From positions 18,902-31,479 of the forward strand of contig DIZZ01000009.1 in the NCBI GenBank assembly GCA_002428045.1: a stretch of DNA of 12,578 nucleotides. The letters run 5' to 3'. The notes under the pieces were generated by a model. That model saw only the letters and a program-made list of their open reading frames with translations, was not told where the DNA came from and did not search any database. Made by a program: the position numbers and the translations under genes. Positions 1 to 7,178 of this stretch are shown here, in pieces. How positions within the stretch are numbered: position 1 is the stretch's first letter; each line of letters opens with the position of its first letter. This stretch comes from Verrucomicrobia bacterium UBA6015 (GTDB taxonomy: Bacteria > Verrucomicrobiota > Kiritimatiellia > UBA8416).

Positions 1-257
1 ATGCCTCGGCAAGCTGCAACCACGGTTTCGCGTCCCATGTGGCCCATATTCTCTATCGCGATATCCTGGGGCTCCGTGTGGATCCGGTGGCGAAGACGGT
101 CATCTTCAGGATCCCGGATTTGCCCTTGGATTGGTGTGACGCCCGCATTCCCGTGGGTAACGAATGGATCGAGGCCGGATGGCGCAGGAAGGCCGGTGCG
201 ATCCAGCACCATCTTAGGGTTCCGAAAGGCTTTGTTGCAACGATCGTAGGTCAATAG
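1..257 (+). CDS. C-terminal end of a six-hairpin glycosidase, alpha-L-rhamnosidase-like (partial)
   Basis: The frame starting at base 3 is open from the window edge to TAG at 255-257, giving about 84 residues of a protein whose start lies outside the window. The visible part opens with S-C-N-H-G-F-A-S-H-V, then an L-Y-R-D-I-L-G-L segment and a beta-rich tail ending in VGQ. An NHGFAS.V...LYR..LG pattern followed by a short beta-sandwich resembles the end of the catalytic barrel and the C-terminal domain of GH78-type alpha-L-rhamnosidases and related six-hairpin enzymes. Those enzymes remove terminal sugars from polysaccharides or glycosides. No catalytic residue can be judged because the active-site part is missing. 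The family call rests on pattern recognition only; a different (alpha/alpha)6 glycosidase family is possible. Another glycosidase lies 4 kb downstream, which fits a carbohydrate-processing neighbourhood. Confidence 0.6.
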   Translation, partial: ASASCNHGFASHVAHILYRDILGLRVDPVAKTVIFRIPDLPLDWCDARIPVGNEWIEAGWRRKAGAIQHHLRVPKGFVATIVGQ

Positions 258-274
258 AAAGCGCAGGTTGAAGT

Positions 275-453
275 ATGTTTACAAAAGCACGGGGTATTTT
301 CGTCGCGGTGGGTTGATCATCGGCAGCAGGACCGCTCGCACGATCCGGCTTACCCGCGACTTGAAGCTGTAAGCCGCGCCTACATCACACCATTGCCGAT
401 ATCGTGTTTGCTGATCGGCTTGGCAGCCGAGGCTACACGCGGCATGTGAATGC
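275..453 (+). pseudogene. Decayed N-terminal remnant of the DUF4143-type AAA ATPase (P-loop half)
   Basis: This stretch lies where the nucleotide-binding half of the downstream ATPase should be, but no single frame is open. An ATG at 275 gives 13 codons before TGA. In frame 1 (from 301) the peptide R-R-G-G-L-I-I-G-S-R-T-A-R-T-I-R-L appears before a TAA at 370-372. It occupies the place of the family's Walker A region (normally G-x-R-x-x-G-K-T), with the essential GK replaced by AR. In frame 2 (from about 383) a peptide H-H-T-I-A-D-I-V-F-A-D-R-L-G-S resembles the linker before Walker B. Frame 1 resumes after the TGA at 412-414 and runs into the intact part. At least two frame changes and one in-frame stop are therefore needed to rebuild the domain. 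The domain alignment is from memory, not computed. Confidence 0.55.
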
Positions 454-1410
454 GTGTTCAGCTGCTGTTTCGATGAGATCCACAAGTATCGTGAGTGGTC
501 CAAGGAACTGAAAAGCATTACCGATTCGTTCCCGGGCCTGCGGATTATTGCGTCGGGGAGTTCCGTTCTGTCGATATGGCGAGGCAGTCACGATCTCTCC
601 CGGCGTGCCGTTCTGCGTCAGCTATCGCCCATGTCCTTTCGCGAATGGTTAACCGTGAGAGGACTTGGTCATTTCCAGACCGTTTCCGTGTCTGAGCTGG
701 TTTCATGCCATCGGACGGTAGCAGGACATATCGTGCAACAGCTTCGTGACGCGGGAACGACGGTTCTTTCTGAATTTGGCCGCTACCTGAAGACCGGATA
801 CTATCCCTACGCGTTTGAGCATGAGAACGCGCTGGCCGATTTTCTGCTGACCCTTGAACAATCGGTTCATGCGACAATCGAAACCGATTTACCTGCGTTG
901 TTTCCCTCGCTGACCGGAGCCAGTATCCAGAAGATCAAACAACTTTTGTCAATCATTAGTGGCCTCGTCCCCTTTAAACCGGATATGGCAGGTCTGAAAC
1001 GCTCGCTGCAGATCGGTGATGAACGAACCCTGAAGACATATCTCAAACATTTGGAGGATGCGGGCATTGTCCGGTGTTTGCATCGTCAGGGGAAAACCCT
1101 TAACAATCTGGACAAACCTGAAAAACTTTATCTGGACAATCCCAACTTGATGCTGGCGCTCACCGGTGAGTCAGGCATCGACATGGGGAACATGCGGGAA
1201 ACATTCTTGCTGAGTTGTTTCCGGAGCGAAAACGTGCTTGCACCCGCTCGTGGTGATTTCCAGGTTGGTCGGTATGTGTTCGAAGTGGGCGGCAAAAACA
1301 AGAGCGTTAAGCAGAGTGCAAATCAGCCCGATTCCTATCTGGCGCTGGATCAGCTCGAGATCGGAATGGGCAACAAAATCCCGCTTTGGCTTTTTGGTTT
1401 TCTGTATTGA
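454..1410 (+). CDS. N-terminally truncated AAA ATPase with DUF4143-type C-terminal domain
   Basis: The open frame encodes 318 residues from a GTG with no convincing ribosome binding site; family members usually have roughly 100 residues more at the N-terminus, carrying the P-loop. Visible here are a Walker B-like stretch ending F-D-E-I-H-K-Y (about residues 6-12), a sensor-1-like A-S-G-S-S (33-37), and D-L-S-R-R (47-51), which in this family follows and may supply the arginine finger. The rest is a winged-helix/DUF4143-type region with E-V-G-G-K-N-K (277-283) and the family-typical end G-N-K-I-P-L-W-L-F-G. Proteins of this type are archaeal/bacterial AAA ATPases of poorly known role, often scattered among mobile or accessory genes. 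Without Walker A the product should not hydrolyse ATP, so this is probably a pseudogene that has kept a long open frame. It could instead be expressed as a DNA-binding fragment. It has no obvious functional link to the carbohydrate genes around it. Confidence 0.75.
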   Translation: MFSCCFDEIHKYREWSKELKSITDSFPGLRIIASGSSVLSIWRGSHDLSRRAVLRQLSPMSFREWLTVRGLGHFQTVSVSELVSCHRTVAGHIVQQLRDAGTTVLSEFGRYLKTGYYPYAFEHENALADFLLTLEQSVHATIETDLPALFPSLTGASIQKIKQLLSIISGLVPFKPDMAGLKRSLQIGDERTLKTYLKHLEDAGIVRCLHRQGKTLNNLDKPEKLYLDNPNLMLALTGESGIDMGNMRETFLLSCFRSENVLAPARGDFQVGRYVFEVGGKNKSVKQSANQPDSYLALDQLEIGMGNKIPLWLFGFLY

Positions 1411-1485
1411 TGCACGTTATCAACAGGAGATGAAGAGTCCGCCCCTGACCGAGGAAATGAGGAAATGATCCGGCGGGGAAAATCG

Positions 1486-1514
1486 TTGAAATTGATGTCG
1501 CCGGTAGATAAAGT
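1486..1514 (+). promoter_or_regulatory. Candidate sigma-70-type promoter for the PDZ/HEAT - glycosidase pair
   Basis: TTGAAA at 1486-1491 and TAAAGT at 1509-1514 are separated by 17 bases, 57 bases upstream of the chosen ATG at 1571. A second, weaker pair, TTGACC (1518-1523) and TAGAAT (1539-1544) with a short 15-base spacer, lies just downstream. Either could drive the two-gene unit, since the upstream ATPase gene ends at 1410 and the 1411-1570 gap holds no other gene. The choice is by eye and the -10 matches are only moderate. Confidence 0.35.
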
Positions 1515-1570
1515 AGATTGACCCGGTGGACAGTGACGTAGAATTCTCCGATGGAAGGAAAGGACAATAT

Positions 1571-4318
1571 ATGCATAAGACAGTCTGTCGCGTGTCGAGG
1601 TGTGCCCTGGTTTCGGTGGTTCTGTCCGTGGCGGCAGCGTCCCCGTGCCTTGCCGCGCAGAAAGCTCCGGCGAGTACGATTCCGGTAAGCTCCTACTACA
1701 AGGTGCCTGCGGTTTTCATTCCGTTCCCTGAACCCGGCAAGGACTGGAGCATCAAGTATTACGGTCCGGTGGGAATTGGAATTGACCTGATCAGTCCGCC
1801 GTTCACGATGCGTATCAACAATGTTGAAAAGGGATCGCCGGCAGAAGCCGCTGGCCTGCTGAAGAAGGGGCAGATCATTGAGCGCATCAACGGTGAAACG
1901 CTCAAGGATATAGATCCGCGTGTCCAGTTGGCGCAGATCCTGGAAAAAGCCGAGGCCACCGATGGCCTGATGAAACTCCAGATCAAGGATGCAGGGGACG
2001 TGGTTGTCAAGCTGCCCGTGCTGGGTGCATATAGCGCCACGTGGCCGCTTAACTGTCCCAAATCTGCAAAGATTGTGCGCACCCTCGGCGACCGATTTGC
2101 CAGTCTTGAGAAGCCGGATTGGTCCGCTGGCCCTTTTCTGCTTTCGACGGGTGAAGCGAAGGATTTCGAAACCTACAAACGCTGGCTGAAGATGGAAGCC
2201 CCCGTTCATAACTACCCATGGTACATCGGTTTGTGGGGGACATCCGTCTGCGAGTATTTCCTGCGCACAGGCGACCAGAGCGTTATTCCCCATATAAATA
2301 AGATGGCTGCATCGCTCAAGGCCAGTATGTATGACGGAAGCTGGATGGGGCGCGGTTCCGAAGCGCCTAACCTTAAATACATGGGGGGCGGGCATATGAA
2401 CGCGGCTGGCGTGCATGCGCTTAACTTTCTCCTGCTGGCAAAAGAGTGCGGCGCCGAGGTGGACGACTATCTGCTCCAGAGGGTGCTGCTCCAGTTCTTC
2501 AGGTTTGCCGGTCGCGGTAATGTGGCGTATGGCAACCAGCTTCCGGAAGGTGGATTCAGGGACAATGGCAAGACGGCTGGCTTGGCGCTGGCAATGTCTT
2601 CGGCGGCATCGTTGAGTCCGGAAGGGGAAAACTCTGTCTATGCCGCCGTGCGCGACAACTCGGCAATGAAAAGCTTCTATGCGTCGACATGGTTCAACCG
2701 CGCACACACGGGCGGTGGCATCGGCGAGATATGGCACGGGGTGGCCATGCAACTGATGGTAGACAAGAAGCCTGTCCAGTACCGTTCCTTCATGGACGAG
2801 CGCAAATGGTTCTATGAGCTCTCGCGTCATTCTGACGGAAGTTTCGGTATCAATGACGGCGCCCGTTATGACACCGCCGAGTGGGGTAACTATTTTGCAC
2901 TGGCGTATACCGCCTCGCGCAAGAAGCTGCGCATGTTCGGTGCCCCGAAGACCCCGTGGTGCAAGACGTATCCACTCCCGGTGCGGCCGTGGGGAACGGC
3001 AGCGGATGATGCCTTCTACTCGCTGAAACCTAGCGAATTCAAGCCCGGACAGGTGGTGCTGGATGTCCGTCGCGAGACCATCCTGACGGATGCTTCCGGC
3101 CCATTGATGGAAAGGTTCAGTACGACAAACACCACGGATAAAATGATCGTGATGTATGCCAATCATCCCGATGACGGCATCCGTTCTGGAATGGCCTCTT
3201 TAATCGTCAAGTACGGTCGTCATCATTTGATAAAGCCGTTGCTGAAGACAACGGACGCGCGGACCCGTGAAGTCGGGGTGCTGGCGATTGCCGGCATGTT
3301 CAAGGGGGTTCCCATCCCGACCGAGAGCATTACCAGCGAGATGCTGGATGCCATTGTTGAAATGATTAATAATCCAGGGGAGTCGCGCTGGGTTGCCATG
3401 CAGGCCATGACGGCACTAGCCAGGGCCCCTGTGGACAAGATCGTTCCGCACGTTGATCGTCTTCTGTATTTCCTGAAACAGGACGATTGGTGGGTACAGT
3501 CGGCGGCGCTGAAACCGCTTTCGGTGATCGCGACGGATGCGCGTGTTTATCAGAAGGTGCTTCCGGCGGTTGGCGACATGGTCGCCGGGAACTCGGCGTT
3601 GACTGCGCTTTGGGCGGCGGGTGATATTTCCAAGGCGCTTGTTTCCGCAAAACCGGAGGTTCAGAAACTCGGGATGGACGTGTTTTTGAGGACGTATGGG
3701 GCAATTCCTGACCCGCTTCTGGCTCCGGGTGGCGCAAATCTTGCCACCGGGTCCAGGATGTTCAAGGGGACGGTGTCCGAATGGATCACGACTTTACCCG
3801 GTGGCCGTGATGTCGTATTGAAGATGCCCAAGATGACCTCCGCGTGGGCGGCGTCAAAGAAGGAATCCGACAAGTACGTTTACCGCGGCACCTTTACCCC
3901 GGCCCCGGTGCTGATGGGCAAGTGGCAGCCGGTCGCAAAGGCCAAGTCAGTCGACGATTATCAGGCACAGCTTGCGAAACAGGTTGAGGACGAAGCCAAG
4001 GTAAAAGCGGCCGCCGAAGCGGCGAAACAGAAAGGGAAGCCGCTGGCTCCGTCGCCCAAGAAAGCGCCGACGAAGTTCGGGATTGGCGGATTCGTGCTGC
4101 AGGATGGGGGGAAGGTCGGTGGCGTCAAGGACTTCATCTGGTCAGGAAATATACTGATCAACAGCGGTAGTCAGGAGGCCCTGAAGATGGACATCAAGAC
4201 GGTACAGGGTAAGGAATATCTCTTTGTTGAGGAGGGTGGCTTCTCGGCCCAGAGCGAGACGGTAGAGGACGAGGCGCAATGGAATGCCAGTTACTATGTC
4301 ATGGAGCGGGGGAAGTAG
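1571..4318 (+). CDS. Secreted PDZ + alpha-toroid + HEAT-repeat protein (DUF6288-like)
   Basis: The product is 915 residues from the ATG at 1571. This start is preferred over an in-frame GTG at 1526 because AAGGAAAGGA lies just upstream and a signal peptide begins directly: basic start, hydrophobic core (about 12-24), probable cleavage near residue 28-29 (C-L-A-A). A PDZ-like domain covers about 55-140, with G-S-P-A-E-A-A-G-L at 88-96. About 185-450 is rich in Trp, Tyr and Gly with helical hairpins, as in terpenoid-cyclase/lyase-type alpha-toroids. About 520-690 reads as HEAT-like repeats. A Lys/Ala-rich, probably coiled linker (about 795-830) leads to a short C-terminal domain. The layout resembles proteins annotated DUF6288 in planctomycete and verrucomicrobial genomes. 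The enzymatic function is unknown: it may act on, or scaffold enzymes for, polysaccharide. It sits 27 bases before a secreted glycosidase gene, so the two are probably one operon. Confidence 0.75.
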   Translation: MHKTVCRVSRCALVSVVLSVAAASPCLAAQKAPASTIPVSSYYKVPAVFIPFPEPGKDWSIKYYGPVGIGIDLISPPFTMRINNVEKGSPAEAAGLLKKGQIIERINGETLKDIDPRVQLAQILEKAEATDGLMKLQIKDAGDVVVKLPVLGAYSATWPLNCPKSAKIVRTLGDRFASLEKPDWSAGPFLLSTGEAKDFETYKRWLKMEAPVHNYPWYIGLWGTSVCEYFLRTGDQSVIPHINKMAASLKASMYDGSWMGRGSEAPNLKYMGGGHMNAAGVHALNFLLLAKECGAEVDDYLLQRVLLQFFRFAGRGNVAYGNQLPEGGFRDNGKTAGLALAMSSAASLSPEGENSVYAAVRDNSAMKSFYASTWFNRAHTGGGIGEIWHGVAMQLMVDKKPVQYRSFMDERKWFYELSRHSDGSFGINDGARYDTAEWGNYFALAYTASRKKLRMFGAPKTPWCKTYPLPVRPWGTAADDAFYSLKPSEFKPGQVVLDVRRETILTDASGPLMERFSTTNTTDKMIVMYANHPDDGIRSGMASLIVKYGRHHLIKPLLKTTDARTREVGVLAIAGMFKGVPIPTESITSEMLDAIVEMINNPGESRWVAMQAMTALARAPVDKIVPHVDRLLYFLKQDDWWVQSAALKPLSVIATDARVYQKVLPAVGDMVAGNSALTALWAAGDISKALVSAKPEVQKLGMDVFLRTYGAIPDPLLAPGGANLATGSRMFKGTVSEWITTLPGGRDVVLKMPKMTSAWAASKKESDKYVYRGTFTPAPVLMGKWQPVAKAKSVDDYQAQLAKQVEDEAKVKAAAEAAKQKGKPLAPSPKKAPTKFGIGGFVLQDGGKVGGVKDFIWSGNILINSGSQEALKMDIKTVQGKEYLFVEEGGFSAQSETVEDEAQWNASYYVMERGK

Positions 4319-4345
4319 ACGGAAACAAGAGAGGGTAGGCGCAGG

Positions 4346-5995
4346 ATGGGTATGGATAAAGAGATCAGCGTCGTAAGGCTCATCCTGTTTGTTTTAACGG
4401 CTTTTGCCATCCCTGTGTTGGCCGCTCCGCCTGGCGCATCCAGTGGGGTTACGATAGATAATATGTACAATACCGGCGCAGAGGGCGATGTCACCAGTCA
4501 AATTAACCTGATGTGGGCGACCTATGGCCGTGGCGAGAATGTCAGGCTGGCACCGTTCGGTAATGAGCCTGGCTGGTATGAATGGATGGCCCGCAAGCAT
4601 TGCTGGTCGGACACCCCCAAATACCGGGAGGTACTGCATCGGTATTTGGTCGATTGGCCACAGTCGCAGGATGGGTATATGTGGACCTGGGGCAATGAGG
4701 AAGGGTGGCCCACCCATCATGTGCGCCATAACGAGAACAACGCCAAGTATATCCTTGCAGGATGCAAATACTACTGCTGGCAGGGCGGGAATGCCTTTCT
4801 TGAGGAGGTGGATGCAACGACCACGATGTCCGTCCGGCCCAATCAACCCGATATTTCCAACGGGCGCACGGTTCTGGAGAAACTCCGGGCCGCCATGACG
4901 TATCAATTGACGACGCTCAAAGGGCTGGACGGCCTGGCCATCGTTATCGACCCGCAATGCGACGGTACCGTAGATGGCATGCCCAGCGATTACTGGGACA
5001 ATTTCCGCTTCGGCTACAAGTCGGCCTACTTGAATATCTACGTCTACGCATCGTTGCTGGCCATGGCGGATCTGGAGCGGAGTCTGGGCCATACAGGGCG
5101 GGCAACGGAGCTGGAGACGCTGGCGGCAAGTGTAAAGGTCAATTACCATAAGACATTCTGGGATTCAGGCAAGGGGCGTTTCATCGGTTGTATAGATATA
5201 TCCGGCCGGCCATGGGATTTCGGATTCACCTACCTCAATCTGGAAGCCATAACCTATGGACTCGCTACGCCAGCGCAGGCTGCCGCCATTTTTGAATGGC
5301 TTGATGGAAAGCGGATCATCGCCAGTGACAAACAGCAGGTCGGTGATCGGATGACCGGAGCCAGCGGAGCCGAGATCTACGCCCTGGGTTGGGCGCCGTT
5401 ATCCACCACCCGGGCTGTTGAAAGCATTACGGTAGACGGTAAGCACTGGTGGTGGCATCTCGGGGACAAGATCACGGTTTCCGGTGCTGGTGCAAATGCC
5501 ATCTACGGTGAACATCTGGAGAATGGTGGCGCGATTTTCTATGTGTCTCACTATGACATGATGGCGCGCCTGCAGACGTTGGGGCCGGACAATGCCTGGA
5601 AACGTTTCGAAGGCATTCTGACGGAATTCCGCAAAGACCAACTGAAGCGAGATCCGAAAAACAACCGGGGTGCTGCCTGGAAATGGGGCATTATCGGCGA
5701 GTTTCCTGAATCCGGGCTGGTACCGGCCACCATTGCTCTCGGATTCCTGGGGTTGGATGCGAGCCCCGAGGCACTCATCGTCAGTCCGCGTCTTCCGCAA
5801 GCATTGCCGTGGCTGGAGGCGCGGCACGTCAACTATCGTGGTGGTATCTACAGTATCCGAGCCGACTCGGCTTCCATCCGCATAAAAGCCGTTGCGGAAG
5901 CCGGTAGCCCTTGTAAAGTACAGTGCGATGGACAAGGCCCTGTCGCCATGCCTGCACAAGGACAGGAAATCAGCATTTTACGAAAGCGTCAATAG
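4346..5995 (+). CDS. Secreted six-hairpin glycosidase, family unresolved
   Basis: The product is 549 residues. The N-terminus carries a signal peptide: charged start M-G-M-D-K-E, hydrophobic core at about 9-22, probable cleavage V-L-A|A-P at 26/27. A second in-frame ATG at 4352 could be used instead with little effect. The body looks like an (alpha/alpha)6 barrel: S-D-Y-W-D (214-218) leading into F-G-Y-K-S-A-Y and a helix with L-L-A-M-A-D-L is typical of GH78, GH63 and amylo-alpha-1,6-glucosidase-like enzymes. The end, with A-T-I-A-L-G-F-L-G-L then a short beta domain (S-P-R-L-P...W-L-E...V-N-Y-R-G-G), matches the usual C-terminal sandwich. The likely role is hydrolysis of a glycosidic bond in an external or periplasmic polysaccharide. 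The substrate cannot be read from sequence, and the catalytic acid and base were not assigned. The gene follows the PDZ/HEAT gene by 27 bases and converges on the next gene. Confidence 0.75.
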   Translation: MGMDKEISVVRLILFVLTAFAIPVLAAPPGASSGVTIDNMYNTGAEGDVTSQINLMWATYGRGENVRLAPFGNEPGWYEWMARKHCWSDTPKYREVLHRYLVDWPQSQDGYMWTWGNEEGWPTHHVRHNENNAKYILAGCKYYCWQGGNAFLEEVDATTTMSVRPNQPDISNGRTVLEKLRAAMTYQLTTLKGLDGLAIVIDPQCDGTVDGMPSDYWDNFRFGYKSAYLNIYVYASLLAMADLERSLGHTGRATELETLAASVKVNYHKTFWDSGKGRFIGCIDISGRPWDFGFTYLNLEAITYGLATPAQAAAIFEWLDGKRIIASDKQQVGDRMTGASGAEIYALGWAPLSTTRAVESITVDGKHWWWHLGDKITVSGAGANAIYGEHLENGGAIFYVSHYDMMARLQTLGPDNAWKRFEGILTEFRKDQLKRDPKNNRGAAWKWGIIGEFPESGLVPATIALGFLGLDASPEALIVSPRLPQALPWLEARHVNYRGGIYSIRADSASIRIKAVAEAGSPCKVQCDGQGPVAMPAQGQEISILRKRQ

Positions 5996-6000
5996 TTTCA

Positions 6001-6018
6001 GCCGGTGCTATTTCCGGC
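6001..6018. terminator. Small GC-rich hairpin between convergent genes
   Basis: GCCGG at 6001-6005 and CCGGC at 6014-6018 form a 5-bp stem with an 8-base loop, immediately after the glycosidase stop (5995) and overlapping the stop of the convergent minus-strand gene (6008-6010). It could act as a compact bidirectional terminator, but no T-run follows on either strand, so this is weak evidence. Confidence 0.25.
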
Positions 6019-7057
6019 ATAGGCGGGGAAGAATCGCGGCGATATAACGATCCATCATGTCGTCGGGAATATTCGGTGGTAGGTGATTGCCGGTCGCCAC
6101 GATGGCTCCTTTGCATCGTTCAAGCAGCTTGAATGTACGGTCGATATCGGCCACCACCTTGTCGCCGTGGTTGAAGGTTAGATCGCGGCAGTCTACGCAA
6201 CTGCCCACGAGACAGTGCGAAGAGCCAAACCGATCCACCATGAACTCGAAGTCCGTCATCGGCTCAAAGATAAAACCGTCCGCGCCTGCGTTGGCCACAT
6301 CGTCGGCAAATTCCATGAAATTGGCATCGGAGCAGAACAGGACTTTCTTGCCGGCCTCATGCAGTGGTTTCCAGAGCCGGGCATAGCGAGGGATGATGAC
6401 CTTGCGATAAATCTCCGGGCTCATGAAGGCTCCTTCCGACCAGACAAAGTCGTCATGCTGGATGATCACCTCAACGTCTGTTGCCGCCCAGCAGTCCATA
6501 TGAAAGAGCGTGCGGTTGAAGAAACTGTCGAGAACAGGTTCCATGCGCTCCGGTTCAGACAGCGCCATAAGGAACATGTCCCAGCCGAATGCCTGTATGG
6601 CGCCGGATACGATGGTCTTGTAGTAGCCGCCTGTGGAAAGTTGGTCCGGTAGGTTCGTGCGCCGTTTGTCTGTTGACTGCTGGTAGGCGGTGATCTGCTC
6701 GTCGCGGTTTGGCAGGCCGTACTCCTTGACCGCGTCGAATGTCCAGACGTCCTCCATGGTCTTGAAAGGACAATCCTCTACCGGCACTTTATCGCTGCCG
6801 TCCGAGGCGTACTCGGCGTGACCCATATTGGTGCAACGGCCATATTTCGCCCAATTAGAATACAACCCGTCATCGGTTACCCAGTTGAAGTCTATGGCCC
6901 ATTGACGGTTTAATGCCTTGGTGCTCCCGGGATTGTCAGACGCCATGCCGGTTCGCTGGCGAATATAGTCATTGTGGTACCCGAGGCTGTACTCGGTGTG
7001 GGCCCAGCGCTCACACGGCTTTAAGTTGATATTATCTAGCGCAACCTGACGACTCAT
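6008..7057 (-). CDS. Uroporphyrinogen decarboxylase (URO-D) superfamily protein, non-haem type
   Basis: The product is 349 residues from the ATG at 7057, chosen because AGGAGG lies at 7067-7072 on the same strand; the frame runs open further upstream to 7180 but without support. The sequence reads as a TIM-barrel URO-D/methylcobalamin:CoM methyltransferase-like protein: an I-I-Q-H-D-D-F segment at about residues 193-200, F-M-S-P-E-I-Y-R-K-V-I-I-P-R-Y after it, then barrel strands with K-V-L-F-C-S-D-A-N, G-A-D-G-F-I-F-E-P, and a final A-T-G-N-H-L-P-P-N-I-P. True HemE enzymes act on uroporphyrinogen III. This divergent group lacks the typical HemE N-terminus and resembles the paralogues abundant in PVC genomes, whose substrates are mostly unknown. 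Roles in methyl transfer through a corrinoid partner are possible, but no corrinoid protein is encoded here. The gene is transcribed divergently from an AraC regulator, suggesting controlled, conditional expression. Confidence 0.75.
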   Translation of the reverse strand: MSRQVALDNINLKPCERWAHTEYSLGYHNDYIRQRTGMASDNPGSTKALNRQWAIDFNWVTDDGLYSNWAKYGRCTNMGHAEYASDGSDKVPVEDCPFKTMEDVWTFDAVKEYGLPNRDEQITAYQQSTDKRRTNLPDQLSTGGYYKTIVSGAIQAFGWDMFLMALSEPERMEPVLDSFFNRTLFHMDCWAATDVEVIIQHDDFVWSEGAFMSPEIYRKVIIPRYARLWKPLHEAGKKVLFCSDANFMEFADDVANAGADGFIFEPMTDFEFMVDRFGSSHCLVGSCVDCRDLTFNHGDKVVADIDRTFKLLERCKGAIVATGNHLPPNIPDDMMDRYIAAILPRLCRK

Positions 7058-7066
7058 TTTGTAATC

Positions 7067-7072
7067 CCTCCT
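7067..7072 (-). promoter_or_regulatory. Ribosome binding site of the URO-D-like gene
   Basis: A perfect AGGAGG on the minus strand, 9 bases before the ATG at 7057, decides the start of the gene. It overlaps the upstream ATG (7074) of the divergent regulator frame, which argues against that ATG as the regulator's start. Confidence 0.7.
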
Positions 7073-7081
7073 GATGTTTGC

Positions 7082-7131
7082 TGCATCAATAGAAATGCAC
7101 GTAAAAGATGTTGTAGTTTTGCGCATTGCAT
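7082..7131. promoter_or_regulatory. Candidate operator half-sites in the divergent promoter region
   Basis: TGCAT at 7082-7086 and ATGCA at 7095-7099 form a perfect inverted repeat with an 8-base spacer. A third TGCAT lies at 7127-7131. AATGC (7094-7098) and GCATT (7123-7127) form a second, wider pair. Repeated half-sites between an AraC-type regulator and a divergent gene fit regulator binding. The half-sites are short and could be chance. Confidence 0.3.
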
Positions 7132-7143
7132 GGCTGAAATCTA

Positions 7144-7172
7144 TTGAAAATCGCGATATAGATGTGTATAAA
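7144..7172 (+). promoter_or_regulatory. Strong sigma-70-type promoter of the AraC-type regulator, possibly leaderless
   Basis: TTGAAA (7144-7149) and TATAAA (7167-7172) are separated by exactly 17 bases, each matching five of six consensus bases. The perfect palindrome ATCGCGAT (7150-7157) sits inside the spacer and could be a repressor site. Counting +1 as 7 bases after the -10 puts transcription start at 7179, the A of the first credible ATG of the regulator. Confidence 0.55.
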
Positions 7173-7178
7173 TCGGAC

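Noticed and set aside
1526..1570. Earlier GTG start for the PDZ/HEAT protein
   Set aside because: It would put 15 mostly polar or charged residues ahead of a clear signal peptide, while the ATG at 1571 has a good ribosome binding site.
1307..3166. Long open frame on the minus strand (about 619 codons) opposite the PDZ/HEAT gene
   Set aside because: It crosses a gene with a clear signal peptide and domains on the plus strand, has no family-like motifs, and is His/Arg-rich as expected from an antisense shadow of G+C-rich coding DNA.
4394..5149. Minus-strand open frame of about 250 codons inside the glycosidase gene
   Set aside because: No recognisable motif or ribosome binding site, and it lies fully antisense to a well-supported gene.
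7074..7178. Upstream extension of the AraC-type regulator from the ATG at 7074
   Set aside because: The extra residues are not regulator-like, and the stretch contains the regulator's own -35/-10 elements and overlaps the divergent gene's ribosome binding site.
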